63,673 bases of DNA, from NCBI RefSeq assembly GCF_001968985.1, contig NZ_MOEN01000007.1:1-63673 (forward strand), read 5' to 3'. Below, one piece after another: positions 36,884 through 44,675 of the stretch (position 1 is its first letter; each line of letters opens with the position of its first letter). The notes under the pieces are model-generated. The model did not search any database and had not been told where the DNA came from. It worked only from the letters and a program-made list of their open reading frames with translations. This stretch comes from Desulfurobacterium indicum. GTDB lineage: Bacteria; Aquificota; Aquificia; Desulfurobacteriales; Desulfurobacteriaceae. The translations under genes were made by a program, and so were the position numbers.

Positions 36884-37597
36884 TTATATTCCCTTAAGAA
36901 GCCTTGCTGCCATGATGGTTGGGAGGTTTGCTTCTATTATCGCTTTTGCTGCTTCTTTCACGTTATATTCAATTCTCTTTAATATGAGTGTGTTACCTTC
37001 AAAAATAATATATGAGGCGAGGGGAAGTCCATTTCTTGGTTGTCCGACACTTCCGGGGTTTACTAGATGTTTTCTTGAATCTATTGTATAAGTTGGGGTT
37101 TTTATGACTTCCGCTCCGATTGTTGAAAGACGATATCCTATTGGAATATGAGTATGTCCGAAAAAGCAGATATGAGCTCTAGATTTTAAGAGGACTTTTT
37201 CTGCGTCCTCTCTGGTTAGAATGTATTTCATGCTTCCAGGCGATAAAGGATTATCGTGAACAAGGGTTATATCGGCCAAAGAATTTATTACGCTTTTGCT
37301 TGCAAAATATTCAATGTATTTTTCTTTTATAACTATTTTTGTCCATTCCAGACATTCGTTTACATATCTGTTTTCCACAGATGCAAGGCCAAGGAGCATC
37401 AATTCGTGATTGCCCAATATGTAGTTTGATACATTTTCGGTTACCCATTGGCAGCATTCGTTGGGAAAAGCACCGTAATTAATTGTGTCACCCAGACACC
37501 AGACTTCCTCAATTCCTTCAGAATCCATATCTTTGGCTATGGACTCAAGAGCATGTAAATTTGCGTGTATGTCGGATATAATTCCTATCTTCATCAT
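36884..37597 (-). CDS. Metallophosphoesterase (YfcE/MJ0936-like)
   Basis: A cytoplasmic two-metal phosphodiesterase of 237 residues. Metal-binding motifs in order: SDIHANLHALE, LGDTINYGAFPNE, GNHE, VHDNP and FGHTHIPIG, with NPGSVGQPRNG near residue 177. The Cys-rich CCQWV after GAFPNE and the NPGSVGQPR motif fit small protein/nucleotide phosphatases of the DNA-independent type. The substrate is unknown. Either of two tandem ATGs (37597 or 37594) could be used. It is a single-gene unit between the recA operon and the divergent queF. Confidence 0.88.
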   Translation of the reverse strand: MMKIGIISDIHANLHALESIAKDMDSEGIEEVWCLGDTINYGAFPNECCQWVTENVSNYILGNHELMLLGLASVENRYVNECLEWTKIVIKEKYIEYFASKSVINSLADITLVHDNPLSPGSMKYILTREDAEKVLLKSRAHICFFGHTHIPIGYRLSTIGAEVIKTPTYTIDSRKHLVNPGSVGQPRNGLPLASYIIFEGNTLILKRIEYNVKEAAKAIIEANLPTIMAARLLKGI

Positions 37598-37703
37598 GGT
37601 TTACATTTTATTACTTATGGTGGGTTTGGGGAAGGTGTTTTAATTTGCTAAATGTTAGAATTTTTAAATAGAAATGTAAAGTAAACTTTAATAAGAGGTT
37701 GTT

Positions 37704-38192
37704 ATGAGAGAGGATTTTGGAAATGTAAAGTCTCTTGGAAAGAAGACAGGTTACGTGTTTGAATATAAACCGGAGGTTCTGGAGAAATTTCCAAACAAAT
37801 TTCCGCAAAATATCTATTGGGTTTCTTTTAACTGTCCTGAGTTTACAACTCTGTGTCCCATTACGGGTCAGCCCGATTTTGCCACTATATACATTCAGTA
37901 TATACCGGATAAATGGTTGGTAGAGAGTAAGTCTTTAAAACTCTATCTTTTCTCTTACAGAAACGCTAGAGATTTTCACGAAGATACTGTAAATAGAATA
38001 GCGGAAGATTTGTTTAATTTGCTGGAACCTTATTATATAGAGGTTTACGGTGAATTTAATCCTCGAGGAGGTATTTCCATAGATCCTTTCGTTCAGAAAT
38101 TTAAAAGGTTGGATTGGGTAAAAGAGTTAGCGAAAGAAAGATTTAAACTTCACAGGATTAATCCTCCGAGGATATTGAGAAATAGGGGGTAA
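37704..38192 (+). CDS. queF: NADPH-dependent 7-cyano-7-deazaguanine reductase
   Basis: Reduces preQ0 to preQ1 in queuosine synthesis. The 162-residue protein is of the short YkvM type: the nucleophilic Cys is in EFTTLCPITGQPDFA, followed by the QueF motif ESKSLKLYLFSYRN and the catalytic His/Glu in FHEDTVNR. RGGISIDPF near the end is also conserved. It has about 20 extra C-terminal residues compared with the smallest members. AAGAGG precedes its ATG. The following gene starts 3 bases after its stop, so the two are co-transcribed. Confidence 0.95.
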   Translation: MREDFGNVKSLGKKTGYVFEYKPEVLEKFPNKFPQNIYWVSFNCPEFTTLCPITGQPDFATIYIQYIPDKWLVESKSLKLYLFSYRNARDFHEDTVNRIAEDLFNLLEPYYIEVYGEFNPRGGISIDPFVQKFKRLDWVKELAKERFKLHRINPPRILRNRG

Positions 38193-38195
38193 TTA

Positions 38196-39053
38196 ATGAT
38201 ATTGATTTTGGGTGGCAGTGGAGCTTATTTTCTTGATAAAGAGCAATTTGGGGAAGTTTTGTGGATAAAGAGGATAGAAACACCTTTCGGCCTTTCCAAT
38301 CCCATTTATAGGATAAAATCACCTTCGGGAATAGAATTTTTATTTCTTTCTCGTCACGGAGAAAAGGATTATGAACTTACAGCCCCTTTTGTTAATTATC
38401 GTGCGAATATATATGCAGCAAAAAAGTGTGGTGTGGAAAGAATAGTTGCATGGACAGGTCCGGGTTCTATTAGAGAAGAGTTTAAGCCGGGTGATTATGT
38501 AATTCCAGATGATCTAATAGATTTTACGAAAAAGAGAGATTACACATTTTTTGAAAATAGAGGTCTTGGTTTTGTCAGACAAAATCCAGTTTTTTGTCCG
38601 GAAATAAGAGATGCATTGAAAGATGTGCTTTATGAGAAAGGCTTTGCTTTCCATGTAGGTGGAACGTATGTTTGCACTGAAGGTCCTCGCCTTGAAACGC
38701 CGGCGGAGATAAGAATGTTTAAAGGTTTCGGTGGGGATCTTGTTGGAATGACTCTTGTTCCGGAAGTATTTCTGGCAAAAGAGTTGGAAATGTGCTATGG
38801 CGCTATCTGTTATGTTACCAATTATGCGGAAGGAATAAAGCCTTACGGTTTCAAAGCTGGCGTTCTTTTTGAAGGAATGCTTCCGGAAGAGCAGAAGAAG
38901 CTGGTTGATAAGGCAGTTTCCCGTTTTCCTGAAATTATGCTTTCTATTGTTGAAAGATTAACAGAGAAAGAGAGGAGGTGTCCGTGCAAAGATACTATGA
39001 AGAGGTATAAACTTAAAGGTGTAATAGGTGATAATTGGGAAACCTGGTTTTGA
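38196..39053 (+). CDS. S-methyl-5'-thioadenosine phosphorylase-like nucleoside phosphorylase
   Basis: A 285-residue purine phosphorylase of the trimeric PNP/MTAP class. Motifs: GGSGAYFL phosphate loop, FLSRHGEKDYELTAPFVNYRANIYA, and CTEGPRLETPAEIRMF then MTLVPEVFLAKELEMCY. MTA phosphorylases usually have SRHG-x-x-H and 'MT-x-x-PE' at these positions, so MTA (or a related nucleoside) is the likely substrate. The C-terminal CPCKDTMKRYK is a feature of archaeal/thermophile forms. A separate PNP is encoded at 43316. It is in an operon with queF and just ahead of the first GGDEF gene. Confidence 0.88.
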   Translation: MILILGGSGAYFLDKEQFGEVLWIKRIETPFGLSNPIYRIKSPSGIEFLFLSRHGEKDYELTAPFVNYRANIYAAKKCGVERIVAWTGPGSIREEFKPGDYVIPDDLIDFTKKRDYTFFENRGLGFVRQNPVFCPEIRDALKDVLYEKGFAFHVGGTYVCTEGPRLETPAEIRMFKGFGGDLVGMTLVPEVFLAKELEMCYGAICYVTNYAEGIKPYGFKAGVLFEGMLPEEQKKLVDKAVSRFPEIMLSIVERLTEKERRCPCKDTMKRYKLKGVIGDNWETWF

Positions 39054-39082
39054 CATATTTTGTTCAAGAGGTTTTGATAGGT

Positions 39083-40123
39083 ATGAAGAGTAATTTTAGA
39101 GATTTTCAATATTCTGTACTTGTCAATGCTTCTAAAGAAGGAGATGATTTTACTCCTTTCAGATTGACCGTTTTAAAATATACTATTTTAGTTGCCCTTT
39201 TTTCCATTCCTTTTGTTGCTGTTCTTCGCAATCTTTTTCTTGGCCAGGTAGAAATAGCAGTTTTTTCGGCTGTTGCTGAGCTTTTAATATTTGTTGCTTA
39301 TATATTTTTTAAACTAAGAAATTATGCTTTTGCCAGGGCTTTTGCAATAACAGGTGTTTTTACAATTCTTGTCGGGATTCTGGTTCAGGATGTTCACTAC
39401 AATTATATGTGGTTTGCCCTTTTCCCTGCCGTTTCTTTTATTCTGTTTCCTTCTTATGTTGTTCTTCGGGCTTCTATAATTTTTGGAATATTAATAGCTT
39501 TTATTGAATTAGCGCTTCATAGTTATCCATTCTGGTTGAAATTCTACTATGTTCAAGAGGTTTTGATTTTCTATTGTTTTATGGTTTTAGGAGGCTATCT
39601 CTATTCAAAGATTCTGGAAGAGCACGAGCTTGTTTTGCAAAAGCTTGCAACTAAAGATATGTTAACCGGTGCTTATAATAGATGGAAATTTTTAGAGGAT
39701 TTTGAGAGGGAATTTGAAAGAGCTAGGAGATATAACTATCCTGTTTCTCTTATTATGTTTGATATAGATCACTTTAAAAAGGTGAATGATACTTATGGAC
39801 ACGATGCAGGGGATAGAGTTTTAAAGAAAATAGCAAAGATAGTTAAAGATAATATAAGAAAGGTGGATATGTTTGTTAGATGGGGAGGTGAAGAGTTTAT
39901 TATTTTTCTCCCGAATACCGATAAAAAAGGTGCTAAGGTTCTGGCAGAGAAGATAAGAAAAAAAATAGAAGACACTGTGTTTGATGAGGTGGGAAAAGTT
40001 ACTGTTAGTTTCGGTGTGGCAGAACTGGAAAAGAACGATACCATAGATGATCTTTTAAAACGTGTTGATGAGGGTTTATATAGAGCCAAAAGATCGGGAA
40101 GGAACAGGGTGGAAGTTGTTTGA
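39083..40123 (+). CDS. Membrane-bound diguanylate cyclase (active GGDEF)
   Basis: A 346-residue protein with about six N-terminal membrane helices in a 7TM-like arrangement (residues 25-185) and a C-terminal GGDEF domain that would make cyclic di-GMP. The catalytic signature is intact: RWGGEEFIIF (GGEEF), with metal and substrate residues in FDIDHFKKVNDTYGHDAGDRVL. No RxxD inhibitory site is evident in the usual place. The N-terminal region has no recognised sensor name. ATG 39083 is preferred over the upstream starts because it begins after the mtnP end and gives a compact cytoplasmic N-tail. It has a diverged paralogue next door. Confidence 0.88.
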   Translation: MKSNFRDFQYSVLVNASKEGDDFTPFRLTVLKYTILVALFSIPFVAVLRNLFLGQVEIAVFSAVAELLIFVAYIFFKLRNYAFARAFAITGVFTILVGILVQDVHYNYMWFALFPAVSFILFPSYVVLRASIIFGILIAFIELALHSYPFWLKFYYVQEVLIFYCFMVLGGYLYSKILEEHELVLQKLATKDMLTGAYNRWKFLEDFEREFERARRYNYPVSLIMFDIDHFKKVNDTYGHDAGDRVLKKIAKIVKDNIRKVDMFVRWGGEEFIIFLPNTDKKGAKVLAEKIRKKIEDTVFDEVGKVTVSFGVAELEKNDTIDDLLKRVDEGLYRAKRSGRNRVEVV

Positions 40124-40148
40124 ATTTTTATTATTTAAACTTGACCAA

Positions 40149-40177
40149 TTGTTTAATCGTATGTTTTTGAATATAAT
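40149..40177 (+). promoter_or_regulatory. Candidate promoter of the second GGDEF gene
   Basis: TTGTTT (40149-40154) and TATAAT (40172-40177) are separated by 17 bases. They lie in the 104-base gap between the two GGDEF genes. Confidence 0.5.
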
Positions 40178-40227
40178 GTTTTTGCTAAAATTTTATTAAA
40201 ACCAGAATATAAGGAGTAATTTTAACT

Positions 40228-41253
40228 ATGGAAAAGGTGGGAATAAAAAAAATTTGCTGTTTAACAGATTCAAGTGATCTGGAAGGTTTAAGGCAGGCGA
40301 TTTTTTATTACATCCTAATGGCGGCAATTGTTACCGTTCCTATTTTTGGTGGATTGAGAAATTTTGTTTTTGGTAAATATGTAATAGCAAAAGCTTCCTT
40401 AATTTCGGAAATTCTGCTTATTGTTAGTTACTTCTTTTATAAAAAAGGAAAGTGCGGCTATGCCAAATTGATTCTTTTTGCTTCGGTTGGGTTGTTGCTT
40501 TTAAGTGTTGTGTATCAAGATATTCCTTTTATGTATATGTGGCTGGCTCTTTTCCCTGCTCTGGCGTTTATTCTTTTTCCTTCTGATACGGCTCTTTTCC
40601 TTTCTGTTTTTTTTGGACTTATTGTTTTTATTGTCGACTATTTGGTTCATAGTCGAGGAACGGGAGAACTCTATTTCCTTCAAGAGATGTTGGTATTTTA
40701 TGTATTTATGGTTGCAGGAGGATTTTTATATGCAAAAGTGATGGAAAGGCAGCAGTTTCTTTTGAAATGGCTGATTTCCAAAGATGAATTGACAGGAGCA
40801 GTTTCAAGAGTGAGGTTCCTTGAGAATCTTGAGAAGGAAATTTCACGGGCAAAACGTTACAACATTCCTTTATCTTTTATAATGTTTGACATTGATAATT
40901 TCAGGGAAATAAATAAAAGTCTTGGATTTGAAACAGGGAACAGTTTTCTGAAACAGGTTGTGAAAGCTGTTGAAAGAAATATAAGAAGTGCAGATGTAAT
41001 TGTCAGATGGGGTGATGATGAATTTATTATTTTTGCTCCTCATACTGATATTTATGGAGCGATAAAGCTTGCTGAAAAGTTAAAAGATATTATAGATAAA
41101 GTGTTTGCAAAAATCGGTGGTAAAATTACCGTTAGTATGGGAGTTACATCTTTGGAAGAAAATGATAATCCTGATGAAGTGCTTAGGAGGCTGGAAGAGG
41201 CTCTTTATCTTGCTAAAAATAGAGGTGGTAATCGTATAGAATCCCTTGAGTAG
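40228..41253 (+). CDS. Membrane-bound GGDEF paralogue with degenerate signature
   Basis: A 341-residue paralogue of the preceding gene: the same six-helix N-terminal region, with shared stretches such as MWLALFPALAFILFPSD, followed by a GGDEF domain. The signature loop reads RWGDDEFIIF, so the second Gly of GGDEF is Asp. The upstream substrate motif is FDIDNFREINKSLGFETGN, in which K, D and H positions of the active paralogue are altered. It probably makes little or no cyclic di-GMP and may be a GTP or c-di-GMP sensor, or a partner of the active enzyme. A candidate promoter lies upstream; the aldehyde dehydrogenase follows after 8 bases. Confidence 0.82.
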   Translation: MEKVGIKKICCLTDSSDLEGLRQAIFYYILMAAIVTVPIFGGLRNFVFGKYVIAKASLISEILLIVSYFFYKKGKCGYAKLILFASVGLLLLSVVYQDIPFMYMWLALFPALAFILFPSDTALFLSVFFGLIVFIVDYLVHSRGTGELYFLQEMLVFYVFMVAGGFLYAKVMERQQFLLKWLISKDELTGAVSRVRFLENLEKEISRAKRYNIPLSFIMFDIDNFREINKSLGFETGNSFLKQVVKAVERNIRSADVIVRWGDDEFIIFAPHTDIYGAIKLAEKLKDIIDKVFAKIGGKITVSMGVTSLEENDNPDEVLRRLEEALYLAKNRGGNRIESLE

Positions 41254-41261
41254 GAGGATAG

Positions 41262-42692
41262 ATGAAAGGATACATGTTGATAGGTGGGAGAAAGGTTTTC
41301 AAAAAAAAAGAGATAGAAATTCTGTTTCCGTATGATAATTCTGTTGTCGGAACGATTCCTGACGGAGATGCTGAAGATGTAAAGCTGGCGGTGGATGTTG
41401 CTCTAAAAGGTTTTGAAAAAATGAAAGAACTTTCTGCCTTTGACAGGTACTCTATTCTTTCAAAAGCAGCGAGGATCCTTTCTAATAGAAGTTATGAAAT
41501 TGCAGAGCTTCTTACGAGAGAAGTAGGTAAAACTATAAGAGAATCAATGGGAGAAGTAGGAAGAGCGGTAAATACACTGACTCTTTCTGCAGAAGAAGCT
41601 AAAAGGATTGCTGGAGAAGAAGTAAATTTTGAGGCAGCACCAGGAATAAGAGGGAAGGTCGGGTTTTATAGAAGGGTGCCTCTCGGAGTTATTGGCTGTA
41701 TTACTCCCTTCAATTTTCCCCTTAATCTTACATGTCATAAAGTAGGTCCTGCACTTGCTGCTGGTAATAGTGTCGTTATAAAACCTTCCGAGAATACTTC
41801 TCTTGTTGTTATAAGACTGGCAGAAGTTTTGATAGAAGCAGGTTTCCCGCCGGAAGCGGTTAATGTTGTTACTGGATATGGTGAAAAAGCGGGGGATGCT
41901 CTTGTTAGAGACGAGAGAGTAAGGATGATAACCTTTACCGGAAGTGTTGAAACCGGCAAAATAATAATGTCCCGCGGTGGATTAAAAAAGTACGCGATGG
42001 AGCTTGGCTCAAATGCAGGTGTGTATATAGATGAGGATCAATCAGAGAAACTTGGATTTATAGCTGAAAAGGTTTGTCGCGGTGGTTTTGCTCTTGCCGG
42101 TCAGGTTTGTATATCTGTTCAGAGAGTATTTGTTCATGATTCGCTTTTCGATGACTTTATAGGGAAAGCTGTTGAATTTGTAAAAACGTTGAAGGTTGGT
42201 AATCCCCTTGATCAAACTGTTGATATGGGACCTGTTATAGATGTTCAGGCGGCAGATAGGATAATGGAATGGATAAATGAAGCTGTGTCTGCCGGTGCAA
42301 AGGTTGTTTGCGGAGCTAAGAGAATATCAGATACAGTAATAGAACCTACTATACTTATTGATATTCCTGAAGATGTCAGGCTTTTTAAGGGAGAAATTTT
42401 CGGCCCGGTAATAGCTGTAAATAGAGTAACAAGTGTAGAGGAAGCAGTAGAAAAAATTAACCTTTCAAGATATGGACTTCAGGCAGGGATATTTACAAGT
42501 AATTTAAAAGCAGCATTTAAGTTTGCCAAAGAAGTTGAAGCTGGTGGAATAATGATCAATGAAATTCCAACCTTTAGAGTTGATCAGATGCCTTACGGAG
42601 GAATGAAAGAGAGCGGCATAGGAAGGGAAGGCCCTTCATATGCTATAGAAGAGATGACAGAAATTAAGACAATCTGTTTTGATCTTTCTTAA
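41262..42692 (+). CDS. NAD(P)-dependent aldehyde dehydrogenase (ALDH superfamily)
   Basis: Oxidises an aldehyde to the acid. The 476-residue protein has the cofactor region FNFPLNLTCHKVGPALAAGNSVV, the FTGSVETGK loop, the catalytic Glu in MELGSNAG, and the nucleophilic Cys in AGQVCISVQRV near residue 280. The IFGPV and YGGMKESGIGREG motifs are also present. The set and length resemble lactaldehyde/glyceraldehyde-type dehydrogenases of thermophiles such as the methanogen CofA group, but the substrate is not certain. GGAGGATAG precedes the ATG. It is downstream of the degenerate GGDEF gene and ends in a shared bidirectional terminator. Confidence 0.88.
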   Translation: MKGYMLIGGRKVFKKKEIEILFPYDNSVVGTIPDGDAEDVKLAVDVALKGFEKMKELSAFDRYSILSKAARILSNRSYEIAELLTREVGKTIRESMGEVGRAVNTLTLSAEEAKRIAGEEVNFEAAPGIRGKVGFYRRVPLGVIGCITPFNFPLNLTCHKVGPALAAGNSVVIKPSENTSLVVIRLAEVLIEAGFPPEAVNVVTGYGEKAGDALVRDERVRMITFTGSVETGKIIMSRGGLKKYAMELGSNAGVYIDEDQSEKLGFIAEKVCRGGFALAGQVCISVQRVFVHDSLFDDFIGKAVEFVKTLKVGNPLDQTVDMGPVIDVQAADRIMEWINEAVSAGAKVVCGAKRISDTVIEPTILIDIPEDVRLFKGEIFGPVIAVNRVTSVEEAVEKINLSRYGLQAGIFTSNLKAAFKFAKEVEAGGIMINEIPTFRVDQMPYGGMKESGIGREGPSYAIEEMTEIKTICFDLS

Positions 42693-42716
42693 AGGGGAAA
42701 TTACTTCCCCTTTTTC
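42691..42716. terminator. Bidirectional terminator between aldehyde dehydrogenase and fur
   Basis: AAAGGGGAA-attac-TTCCCCTTT is followed by TTCTC and more T on the plus strand, and by an A-rich tract that reads as T on the minus strand. The end of the Fur-family gene and its stop codon lie within the stem. Confidence 0.8.
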
Positions 42717-43117
42717 TCTTTTTCCGCACAGAATTTGCATTTGCCAAAGAATGTGTGTTGTGCGTTTTCTATAATATGTCCGGGACCTTCAACAAAATCT
42801 CGTGCCATTTGACATATCGGGATGTCTATGTCGAATATCTTTCCGCAGTAGGTGCAGACAAAATGATGATGATATTCTGTTTTGTAATCGTATCTGGACT
42901 GTTTGTTGACGACGATCTCGCTTATTTTTCCTTCCTTAACCAGCTCTTTCAGAACCCTATATACAGTGGCGAGGCTTATGGTGCTTAGTTCTTTTCTTGC
43001 CCTTTCATAAACCTGCTCAGCTGTTGGATGATCCTTTGAAGTAATTACTGTCCTGTATATAACAACTTTTTGTCTTGTTTGACGTTTACCTTTTTTATCT
43101 CTATGGGAAGTTGTCAT
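42701..43117 (-). CDS. Fur/PerR-family metal-dependent repressor
   Basis: A dimeric DNA-binding repressor of 138 residues. The winged helix holds STISLATVYRVLKELVKEG near residue 48. The regulatory metal region is EYHHHFVCTYCGKIFDI. Two structural-zinc CxxC pairs (CTYC and CKFC) are present, as in Fur, PerR and Zur. Which metal or peroxide it senses cannot be told. It is likely autoregulated: a perfect palindrome covers its -10 box. It is divergent from the purine nucleoside phosphorylase and from the respiratory operon. Confidence 0.92.
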   Translation of the reverse strand: MTTSHRDKKGKRQTRQKVVIYRTVITSKDHPTAEQVYERARKELSTISLATVYRVLKELVKEGKISEIVVNKQSRYDYKTEYHHHFVCTYCGKIFDIDIPICQMARDFVEGPGHIIENAQHTFFGKCKFCAEKEKKGK

Positions 43118-43145
43118 CTCTATCTCCTGAAAAAAATATGGAATA

Positions 43146-43187
43146 ATACTTATTATTAAGTATAACCTGTTTTCATTTTGTTATCAA
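43146..43187 (-). promoter_or_regulatory. Promoter and operator of the Fur-family gene
   Basis: On the minus strand TTGATA (43187-43182) and TATACT (43164-43159) are separated by 17 bases. A perfect inverted repeat ATACTTA-TTAT-TAAGTAT (43146-43163) covers the -10 box. It resembles Per/Fur boxes (A/T-rich 7-4-7 palindrome) and is the natural target for the protein it precedes. Confidence 0.7.
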
Positions 43188-43315
43188 ACTTTTTAGTGTG
43201 ATAAAATACTGTCAATGATAATTGTGTCGTGTTGATAAAATTCTGATTTTTTTATAGAATCTCTGTGATAGGTTGCAAAAGTGTATAATAAAACCTAAAG
43301 GTTTAGGGGAAAACG

Positions 43316-44113
43316 GTGGTAAACGAAGCGGCACTTTATATCAAAGAAAGATGCGGCATAGATAAGTTTGATGTTGCAATAGTTTTGGGTTCCGGGGTGG
43401 AACTGGGGGAAGTAACCCTGGAGATTCCTTATAAGGACGTTCCTGGTATGCCGCTTCCGGCTGTTCCTGGTCATAAAGGAGTTCTAAAAGTACTGAAAAT
43501 TGATAGGCTAATGGTAGCTGTTTTTTCGGGGAGATTCCACTACTATGAAGGTAGAAGCAATGAAGAGATACGATTTATTCCCGAGTTATCTTCTCTGATA
43601 GGGTGCAAACTTTTTATAGCCACCTGTGCTGTTGGTGCTGTTTCAAGAAGATCAGCTTTTTCACAACTCGTTGTTGTTGAAGATCATATAAATCTTATAG
43701 GGAAAAATCCACTTACAGGTTTGGTTAAAACTTACGGAAGCGAAGTTTTTGTCGATATGAAGTCGGTTTATGATAGAAAATTTATAGACACATTTCTTGA
43801 CTGTTGCTTTGAAAATGATGTTCCTGCTATAAGCGGCGTTCTTGCCGCTGTGCACGGTCCCAATTATGAAAGTTTTGCGGAGATAAAAATGCTTTCCATG
43901 CTTGGGGCTGATGTTGTAAGCATGTCTACGGTACCTGAAATTATTGCTGCGAAATTTTATGGAATGAAGGTTGCGGCAGTTGCTGTGGTTGCTAACGATA
44001 CGATAGATAATAAAACTACTCATGAGGAAGTTCTTAAAAGAGTTGAACTTAAAAATTCAAGTTTAGGCAATGTATTAAAACAGACATTAATGAAATTATA
44101 CAATTACATATAG
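43316..44113 (+). CDS. Purine nucleoside phosphorylase (trimeric type)
   Basis: Phosphorolysis of inosine/guanosine in purine salvage. The 265-residue protein has the phosphate loop LGSGVELGE, VPGHKGVLK, SGRFHYYEGRS, and the diagnostic VHGPNYESFAEIKML then MSTVPEIIAAKFYGM. The purine-site residues VANDTID are near 225. This is a second phosphorylase of the window, distinct from the MTAP-like one. The GTG start has AGGGG eight bases upstream. It is monocistronic, with the respiratory promoter directly behind it. Confidence 0.9.
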   Translation: MVNEAALYIKERCGIDKFDVAIVLGSGVELGEVTLEIPYKDVPGMPLPAVPGHKGVLKVLKIDRLMVAVFSGRFHYYEGRSNEEIRFIPELSSLIGCKLFIATCAVGAVSRRSAFSQLVVVEDHINLIGKNPLTGLVKTYGSEVFVDMKSVYDRKFIDTFLDCCFENDVPAISGVLAAVHGPNYESFAEIKMLSMLGADVVSMSTVPEIIAAKFYGMKVAAVAVVANDTIDNKTTHEEVLKRVELKNSSLGNVLKQTLMKLYNYI

Positions 44114-44122
44114 ATAATTGCC

Positions 44123-44151
44123 TTGACATTGGAAACAATTTTTTCTAACAT
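44123..44151 (+). promoter_or_regulatory. Promoter of the cytochrome operon
   Basis: TTGACA (44123-44128) and TAACAT (44146-44151) are separated by exactly 17 bases. The pair lies ten bases after the purine phosphorylase stop and ahead of a leader with a 26-codon mini-ORF. No regulator palindrome is evident beside it. Confidence 0.7.
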
Positions 44152-44191
44152 ACGTTGCAGGATGTTTGTGGTGGGATAGGAGGTTAGAATA

Positions 44192-44272
44192 TTGATAGTG
44201 GTGGAAAAAGGGGACAAGCTTCCGAAAGCTTTTTACATAAAAACAATAGAACACAAGGATGGGTGGAGATGA
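44192..44272 (+). CDS. 26-codon mini-ORF upstream of and overlapping the diheme lipoprotein
   Basis: TTG at 44192 has GGAGGT seven bases upstream. The frame reads MIVVEKGDKLPKAFYIKTIE and ends after six more residues with TGA, which overlaps the next ATG (ATGA at 44269-44272). No signal peptide or helix is visible. It could be a leader peptide or a coupling device for the lipoprotein, whose own upstream bases (GGATGGGTGGAG) are mostly inside this ORF. A chance occurrence is possible; a TTG start alone is weak evidence. Confidence 0.4.
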   Translation: MIVVEKGDKLPKAFYIKTIEHKDGWR

Positions 44273-44634
44273 AAAAGGTATTGTTTCTATCAGCCATGGT
44301 TCTTTTTGCTGCTTCATGCGGCACGGTTCAAACGAAACCTGCCGTGGAGAAGCCTACCGTGGAAAACAAAACTCAGGAAGTGAAGCCTGAGAAAAAGGTG
44401 GAAGCAGAAATTAAACCTAAGGTAACTGTGCCTGAGGAAGAACTTACACTTTCAAAATTCAGGCACAAGGATCACATGGTTATTATCAAAAAGTATGGTT
44501 GCCTGCCCTGCCATCATTTTAACGTGGAGATGCACATTCCTGATGTTAAAAGGGCGAAGGTTGTTTCTCAGAAGTTTTTAAAGCCAGGAGTGGCAAGTTG
44601 TAAGGCTTGTCATACACAAGGAGTTAAGCAATGA
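44269..44634 (+). CDS. Diheme c-type cytochrome lipoprotein
   Basis: A 121-residue lipoprotein with signal MKKVLFLSAMVLFAASC; Cys17 would be lipidated. It has a Lys/Glu/Pro-rich tether (residues 20-60), then two heme sites CLPCH and CKACH and a conserved His in FRHKDH. It is likely anchored in the outer leaflet of a membrane facing the periplasm. ATG 44269 is chosen because it overlaps the mini-ORF stop and gives the lipoprotein signal; an upstream GTG at 44263 adds two residues. It is the first cytochrome of the operon. Confidence 0.85.
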   Translation: MKKVLFLSAMVLFAASCGTVQTKPAVEKPTVENKTQEVKPEKKVEAEIKPKVTVPEEELTLSKFRHKDHMVIIKKYGCLPCHHFNVEMHIPDVKRAKVVSQKFLKPGVASCKACHTQGVKQ

Positions 44635-44675
44635 GTAAGGAACAAGAAACTTATAGTGTAGGGGGTCTGGAGTGA
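44631..44675 (+). CDS. 14-codon mini-ORF between the first two cytochrome genes
   Basis: ATG 44631 overlaps the lipoprotein stop (ATGA) and has AAGGAG seven bases upstream, the best ribosome site in this stretch. The frame reads MSKEQETYSVGGLE and stops with TGA, which overlaps the GTG start of the next gene (GTGA at 44672-44675). A 14-residue product is unlikely to act as a protein; it looks like a translational relay that hands ribosomes to the multiheme gene, whose own site (GGGGGT) is within it. It was read directly from the sequence. Confidence 0.4.
   Translation: MSKEQETYSVGGLE

Noticed and set aside
37598-37703. PreQ1 riboswitch ahead of queF
   Set aside because: I looked for the small H-type pseudoknot pattern and its conserved A-rich tail and did not see it; the leader is short and simply AT-rich.
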